Shown in pieces: positions 15,602 to 19,340 of a DNA stretch of 19,340 nt. Source of the DNA: an uncultured Bacilli bacterium (GTDB taxonomy: Bacteria > Bacillota_I > Bacilli_A > RFN20 > CAG-288); contig CAOSOP010000010.1 of assembly GCA_948525355.1 (NCBI GenBank), positions 1 to 19,340 on the forward strand, in the 5' to 3' direction. Position 1 is the first letter of the stretch. Every line of letters begins with the position of its first letter. A model generated the notes under the pieces. That model had not been told where the DNA came from and did no database searches. It was given only the letters and a program-made list of their open reading frames with translations. Made by a program: the position numbers and the translations under genes.

Positions 15602-15632
15602 AAATAAAAAATGCGCTACTAACAAGTAGCGC
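15602..15632 (-). terminator. Terminator after tRNA-Trp
   Basis: A perfect 7-bp GCGCTAC/GTAGCGC stem (15626-15632 with 15613-15619) is followed on the minus strand by ATTTTTTATTTTTC. It ends the mreB-yqeY-tRNA unit. The remaining 70 nt up to mutS2 are AT-rich with no other feature. Confidence 0.92.
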
Positions 15633-15647
15633 AAGATAATACTTTTA

Positions 15648-15721
15648 TGGCGGGAGAAGAATGAATCGAACACTCAATAATGGTTTTGGAGACCACTGTT
15701 ATACCACTTAACTATTCTCCC
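15648..15721 (-). tRNA. tRNA-Trp (anticodon CCA)
   Basis: A complete 74-nt cloverleaf on the minus strand: 7-bp acceptor GGGAGAA/TTCTCCC, 4-bp D stem GTTA/TAAC, anticodon loop CTCCAAA with anticodon CCA, T stem GAGTG/CATTC with loop TTCGATT, discriminator G, and an encoded CCA end. It lies 9 nt after the yqeY stop with no room for a promoter, so it is cotranscribed with mreB and yqeY. Anticodon CCA reads UGG only, which agrees with TGA being a stop codon here. Confidence 0.98.
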
Positions 15722-15730
15722 AATGTGAAA

Positions 15731-16153
15731 TCATAATAATCTCAACACTTTGCTAACTAAGGACATGTCAACTTTGCCAGCATAATTTTCCTTAAAGAAA
15801 GCCATAACTACTTTAATAGATTTGTCTTCTAAAGTCAAGATTATGTTTTTTATCTCTTCCTCACTCATCATTTTTGGGAGGTAGTTTTTAATTGCTTCCA
15901 TTTGCTTTTTTATTCCGTCAACTCTAGAAGCATTTCCACCCTTTTCATACATATTTTTTTCTTCTTCAAGTTCTTTTAATGATTTCTGTATTATTGAGAT
16001 AACTTCATTATCTGTCATAGTCTTGTTTTGAGCGCGATACTCAACTTCCATTACCATATATTTGTTGATAATAACGGACAATATCGCTCTGACATCTGTA
16101 TCATGATTTTTTAAAGCAATCATATTTTGCTTTTTAATTTCTTCTATTATCAT
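15731..16153 (-). CDS. yqeY: GatB/YqeY domain protein
   Basis: A 140-aa cytoplasmic protein of the YqeY family, which shares the tail domain of the GatB/GatE amidotransferase subunits. That domain binds tRNA in GatB; the role of stand-alone YqeY is not settled. The helical N-terminal part (about 1-90) contains NKYMVMEVEYRAQNKTMTDNEV and EKGGNASRV, both typical of the family. The small C-terminal domain has PKMMSEEEI and YAGKVDMSLVSKVLR, matching the usual G-x-V-D-x-x-x-V-x-K ending. The start at 16153 has AAGGAG correctly placed and overlapping the mreB stop; an in-frame TTG start further upstream would overlap mreB and is unlikely. It lies 10 nt after mreB and 9 nt before tRNA-Trp. The neighbouring tRNA gene is suggestive given the tRNA-binding domain, but that is inference. 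Confidence 0.92.
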   Translation of the reverse strand: MIIEEIKKQNMIALKNHDTDVRAILSVIINKYMVMEVEYRAQNKTMTDNEVISIIQKSLKELEEEKNMYEKGGNASRVDGIKKQMEAIKNYLPKMMSEEEIKNIILTLEDKSIKVVMAFFKENYAGKVDMSLVSKVLRLL

Positions 16154-16163
16154 TTTTTTCTCC

Positions 16164-17156
16164 TTAATCTTTTTTGTTATTTGACATTGTAGCAATTTCC
16201 GCTAGTCCTCTTATTACTGACTCAAGTGGAAAAGGTGTTAGATGTACTGGAATGTGCAATCTTTCTTTTAGGTATTCCCTTAAACCTTTTAACAATGAAC
16301 CACCGCCAGATAGAATTAATCCATTTGTTGAAATATCGGTTGATAATTCTGGCGGAGTTTCTTCTAGTGTCTCAATTATTAATTCGACTAGAGAATCTGC
16401 AAGAGGAATCAAGCAGTTATATATATCGCTAGATGATATAATTACTGAATGTGGCAATCCTGTTAATAAGTCTCGACCACTTACTTCTAATAAAGAGTTG
16501 TTGCTTGGCTCAGTAACAGATCCTATCTTCATTTTAATATATTCAGCAGTTTTATCTCCTATTAATAACTTATATTTTGTTCTTAAATATTTTCTTATTG
16601 CCGAGGAAAAGGCGTTTCCAGCAACATGATGGGCTTTGGTTTTAACTATCTCTCCGAGTGCAATAATAGCGACATCAGTTGTTCCACCACCGATATCCAT
16701 TATTAATGACCCTTGTGGAGAATAGATATCGATTCCTGAACCAATAGCAGCCATTCTCGCTTCTGATTCAATTATTATTTTTTTAGCTCCAAGTCCAACG
16801 GCTAAATCAACTAAAGCATGTTGCTCAACAGGAGTTACATCGCTCGGTGTCGCAAGATAAAAACAAGCGTTTTTTAATGCCTTTCCTAAATGAAGGTTCT
16901 TAATAGCTTGTTTTAAAAACATAATTACTGCATCTAAATCGGCAATAACTCCATCGTGTAAAGGAAATACGATATCAACATTATATGGTGTCTTTCCAGC
17001 CATTTTTCCTGCGAGATATCCTATTTCTAATACTGTTTTTGTCTTTCTATCAATTGTTAATACTGTTGGTTCATTAAAGACGACTGAAGAAGATATATCA
17101 GTCCAAATAAGAGTGTTAGCAGTCCCTAAATCAATGCATATATTGTGACGTTTCAT
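16164..17156 (-). CDS. mreB: Rod-shape determining actin homologue MreB/Mbl
   Basis: A 330-aa bacterial actin that forms membrane-bound filaments guiding cell-wall synthesis. All nucleotide-binding motifs are visible: phosphate-1 IDLGTANTLIW at 8-18, phosphate-2 MDIGGGTTDVA in the middle, and the adenosine motif LSGGGSLLKGL near the C-terminus. The region before phosphate-2 reads IIESEARMAAIGSGIDI, where many MreB proteins have an EP-x-AAAIG form. The paralogue (MreB, Mbl or MreBH) cannot be assigned. GAAAGGAG precedes the ATG, and a TGTTATAAT extended -10 lies in the short gap after typA. It starts an operon with yqeY and tRNA-Trp. With the racemase homologue it argues for a walled, shape-controlled cell, unlike classical mycoplasmas. 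Confidence 0.95.
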   Translation of the reverse strand: MKRHNICIDLGTANTLIWTDISSSVVFNEPTVLTIDRKTKTVLEIGYLAGKMAGKTPYNVDIVFPLHDGVIADLDAVIMFLKQAIKNLHLGKALKNACFYLATPSDVTPVEQHALVDLAVGLGAKKIIIESEARMAAIGSGIDIYSPQGSLIMDIGGGTTDVAIIALGEIVKTKAHHVAGNAFSSAIRKYLRTKYKLLIGDKTAEYIKMKIGSVTEPSNNSLLEVSGRDLLTGLPHSVIISSSDIYNCLIPLADSLVELIIETLEETPPELSTDISTNGLILSGGGSLLKGLREYLKERLHIPVHLTPFPLESVIRGLAEIATMSNNKKD

Positions 17157-17181
17157 ATCTTTCTCCTTTCGTATGTAAAGT

Positions 17182-17190
17182 ATTATAACA
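17182..17190 (-). promoter_or_regulatory. Extended -10 promoter of mreB-yqeY-tRNA-Trp
   Basis: On the minus strand TGTTATAAT (17190-17182) is a perfect extended -10 element in the 48-nt gap between typA and mreB. The -35 position, which falls in the end of typA, is poor (TTATAA), as extended -10 promoters allow. Confidence 0.7.
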
Positions 17191-17204
17191 TATAAGCGAG
17201 CAAA

Positions 17205-19028
17205 TTATAAATCGTTTTGATGATGTGCCTCGTATTTTTTTCTTAATTCAGTTTCCAAAATCTTTTTTCTCATACGAATGGTATTAGGTGTAACCTCGAC
17301 TAATTCATCATCATTGATATAATCGAGACATTCTTCTAAACTCATTTTACGTGGTGATTTTAATACGACAGTTTGATCCTTGTTTGATGATCTTTGGTTG
17401 GTTAAGTTTTTAGCTCTAACGACATTTACAGCCAGGTCTTTCTCATATTTATTCTCACCCACAATCATTCCTTCATAGACATCAGTTCCAGGTGTTATAA
17501 ACATAGTACCTCTTTCTTCAGTGGATTTTAATGCGTAAGCTGTAGCGCTGCCTGTATCAGTAGCAACTAAAACTCCCACGCTTCTTTGACCAATAGATGA
17601 ATGTACAAGTGGACGGTATTCTTTAAATGAATGGTTAATTATTCCATAACCAGATGTCATAATCATAAAACTTGTCATGAATGAGATCAATCCACGGCTT
17701 GGAATCACATAGTTCAATCTAGTGAGATTATTTTCGCTATTCATATTTATCAATTCAGCACCACGCTTTCCAACGAGGTCCATAACATTTCCAACATACT
17801 TATCAGGAACATCAATTTGTAAATCTTCAAAAGGTTCACATTTTTGACCATCAATTTCTTTTAGAATAACTTCAGGTCTAGAAACATTAAGTTCAAATCC
17901 TTCACGTCTCATTGTTTCAATAAGAACGGATAAGTGTAATTCGCCTCTACCAGTAACAATAAAACTTTCTGGAGCAGGCTGGGTGAATTTTAAAGAAACA
18001 TCTCTTCTTGTTTCCTTCAATAATCTCTCATAAATCTTTTGTGCAGTGAGAAGTTTTCCATCTTTGCCTGAAAAAGGAGAGTGGTTGGTAGAAAAGGTCA
18101 TTTGCATTGTTGGTTCATCAATTCTTAATTTAGGTAATGCTTCTAAACTATTTGTTGCGCAAACAGTTTCACCAACATTTATATCAGCCAAACCAGCAAT
18201 AGCTATAATATCACCAGCTTCTGCTTCTTCAATTTCGATTCTATCAAGACCTAAAAACCCGTATAGTTTTTGTACTTTAAAGTTAACCTTGCTTCCATCA
18301 TTGCGCAAGCAAGTGACAGAATCATTAATATGAATCCTACCTCTTTCGATTCTTCCTATACCGATTTTTCCGACATAATCATTATAGTCGAGAAGAGAAG
18401 GCTGGAATTGAAATGGTAGATTGACGTCTGTTTTTGGTGCAGGAATTTCTGAGATAATAGCCTCAAACAAAGAATCCATTCCTTCCTTTTGTGTTTCAAG
18501 ATCACTAGAATCACTAGAAGTTCCTCTTAAGGCAGAAACGAAGATTGTTTTATAATCAAGCAAAGAATCATCTGCGCCGAGCTCAATAAAGAGTTCAAGA
18601 ACTTCCTCTAAAGTCTTTTCTATATTAGCATTTGGTCGATCAATCTTGTTTATAACAACTATTGGTTTTAAATGATATTCAAGTGCCTTTTTTAAGACAA
18701 ATCTTGTTTGTGGCATTGTACCTTCAAATGCATCGACAACAAGGCAGACACCATCAACCATATTCATAATTCTTTCAACTTCACCAGCAAAGTCTGCATG
18801 TCCTGGAGTATCGAGAATATTGATTCTGTAGTCTTTATAATTGATAGCAGTAGTCTTGGCTAAAATCGTAATACCTCTTTCACGCTCAAGCTCATTACTA
18901 TCCATAACGCGTGTTTCAATCGTTTTGTTTTCTCTGAATGTTCCAGAATATTTTAAAAGTTGATCAACTAAGGTTGTTTTACCATGATCAACATGGGCGA
19001 TAATTGCAATATTTCTTATATTCTTCAT
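17205..19028 (-). CDS. typA: Ribosome-associated GTPase TypA/BipA
   Basis: Translational GTPase of the EF-G family that binds the ribosome and helps 50S assembly and stress adaptation. It has 607 aa, the normal length. The GTPase domain shows G1 AHVDHGKTT (about 11-19), G2 RERGITI, G3 DTPGHADF and G4 NKIDR. A beta-barrel domain II and EF-G-like domains III and V follow, and the BipA-specific C-terminal domain contains RGTMFITPGTDVYEGMIVGE and RKMSLEECLDYI, with a final lysine/arginine-rich ETELRKKYE segment. AGAGGT lies about 6 nt before the ATG. It is transcribed alone from an extended -10 upstream, and mreB has its own promoter. No terminator is evident in the 48 nt before mreB, so some read-through is likely. 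Confidence 0.97.
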   Translation of the reverse strand: MKNIRNIAIIAHVDHGKTTLVDQLLKYSGTFRENKTIETRVMDSNELERERGITILAKTTAINYKDYRINILDTPGHADFAGEVERIMNMVDGVCLVVDAFEGTMPQTRFVLKKALEYHLKPIVVINKIDRPNANIEKTLEEVLELFIELGADDSLLDYKTIFVSALRGTSSDSSDLETQKEGMDSLFEAIISEIPAPKTDVNLPFQFQPSLLDYNDYVGKIGIGRIERGRIHINDSVTCLRNDGSKVNFKVQKLYGFLGLDRIEIEEAEAGDIIAIAGLADINVGETVCATNSLEALPKLRIDEPTMQMTFSTNHSPFSGKDGKLLTAQKIYERLLKETRRDVSLKFTQPAPESFIVTGRGELHLSVLIETMRREGFELNVSRPEVILKEIDGQKCEPFEDLQIDVPDKYVGNVMDLVGKRGAELINMNSENNLTRLNYVIPSRGLISFMTSFMIMTSGYGIINHSFKEYRPLVHSSIGQRSVGVLVATDTGSATAYALKSTEERGTMFITPGTDVYEGMIVGENKYEKDLAVNVVRAKNLTNQRSSNKDQTVVLKSPRKMSLEECLDYINDDELVEVTPNTIRMRKKILETELRKKYEAHHQNDL

Positions 19029-19073
19029 TTTACTACCTCTTCTTTTAATCTAATTAATTTTTACAACTAGTAA

Positions 19074-19082
19074 ATAATATCA
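19074..19082 (-). promoter_or_regulatory. Probable extended -10 promoter of typA
   Basis: TGATATTAT on the minus strand (19082-19074) lies about 45 nt before the typA ATG; the -35 region is weak. Upstream of it, 19098-19124 can form an imperfect AT-only hairpin (GTATATAAAAAT with ATTTTTATAC) of unknown role. The rest of 19125-19177 is AT-rich and shows no gene. Confidence 0.5.
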
Positions 19083-19175
19083 CATCTAAAAATAGATTGT
19101 ATATAAAAATTTCATTTTTATACTAATTTTTGCATATTCTGGACTTTTCTAATTACTAATAGTTTTATTTTATAG

Positions 19176-19340
19176 CTCGCCTCCACCTCCTATTCCACCC
19201 CCGAGGACGTGACCCCCGGGAACGGCCGAGGGGGTGGAATAGGAGGTGGGGCGCCGCTACGATATGACTACACAGCTCCTGGATATTGTGCACTTTCACC
19301 ATGGAATGATGCAACCTTTGCATATAGCATTTTGCAACTT
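19176..19340 (+). CDS. Fragment related to the open frame at 1-378 (partial)
   Basis: The + frame is open from just after a TAG (19173-19175) to the window end, 55 codons, and continues outside. It reads a glycine-rich stretch (GRGGGIGGGAP, from the inverted repeat), then YDYTAPGY, then ALSPWNDATFAYSILQL. The last 17 residues match the head fragment at 12 positions with no gap. No convincing start or ribosome binding site is seen; GTG at 19209 is possible, or the fragment may be internal to a gene joined here by recombination or by assembly. Function unknown. Confidence 0.4.
19178..19253. repeat. GC-rich 24-bp inverted repeat
   Basis: The arms 19178-19202 and 19230-19253 are complementary over 24 bases with one extra T in the left arm, and they enclose a 27-nt GC-rich loop (19203-19229) that itself contains CCCCCGGG. 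Almost the whole element is G and C on an AT-rich background. It has no T-run on either side, so it is not a normal terminator. It sits exactly where the typA upstream DNA gives way to the repeated gene family at the window edge. Confidence 0.85.

Noticed and set aside
19178..19253. GC-rich hairpin as a rho-independent terminator
   Set aside because: Neither strand has a T-run after the stem, the loop is 27 nt long, and no gene ends there.

Overview
The window is a low-GC (roughly 30% by eye) bacterial chromosome segment, most likely from a Bacillota lineage close to Mollicutes, Erysipelotrichia or RF39-like Bacilli. It uses the standard genetic code: cas2, mutS2 and yqeY end in TGA, and the only tRNA seen is tRNA-Trp with anticodon CCA. 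The order mutS2, uvrC, gerE, racE-like, gerM follows the Bacillus order of these loci as I recall it, with the intervening genes lost.

Left part (402-7478, + strand): a complete type II-A CRISPR-Cas locus. cas9, cas1, cas2 and csn2 are packed head to tail with gaps of 3 nt or overlaps. They are followed by a 78-nt leader ending in the type II-A leader-anchoring heptamer ATTTGAG, and an array of 15 repeats (36 nt, the last one degenerate) and 14 spacers of 28-31 nt. Catalytic residues of Cas9 and Cas1 are present. The PAM-reading arginines of S. pyogenes Cas9 are not at the aligned positions. No textbook tracrRNA lies next to cas9. The best candidate is an anti-repeat-like segment about 1.8 kb beyond the array, at 9253-9393.

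Middle (7566-11174): a sugar O-acetyltransferase on the + strand converges on an unrecognised acidic lipoprotein on the - strand, sharing one bidirectional terminator. Then, on the - strand, come gerM and a short glutamate racemase homologue.

Right part (11183-19028, all - strand): the mutS2-uvrC-gerE operon, closed by a terminator embedded in the end of gerE; the mreB-yqeY-tRNA-Trp unit, with its own extended -10 promoter and terminator; and typA. Together these are repair, late-sporulation-type regulation, cell shape, tRNA and translation functions.

Edges: positions 1-378 and 19176-19340 hold fragments of two related, higher-GC open frames in the same orientation. They share 17 identical bases, then a second identical 10-base block at the same offset, and 12 of 17 amino acids. 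Next to the right-hand copy is a very GC-rich 24-bp inverted repeat. The window is therefore bounded by two members of a repeated gene family.
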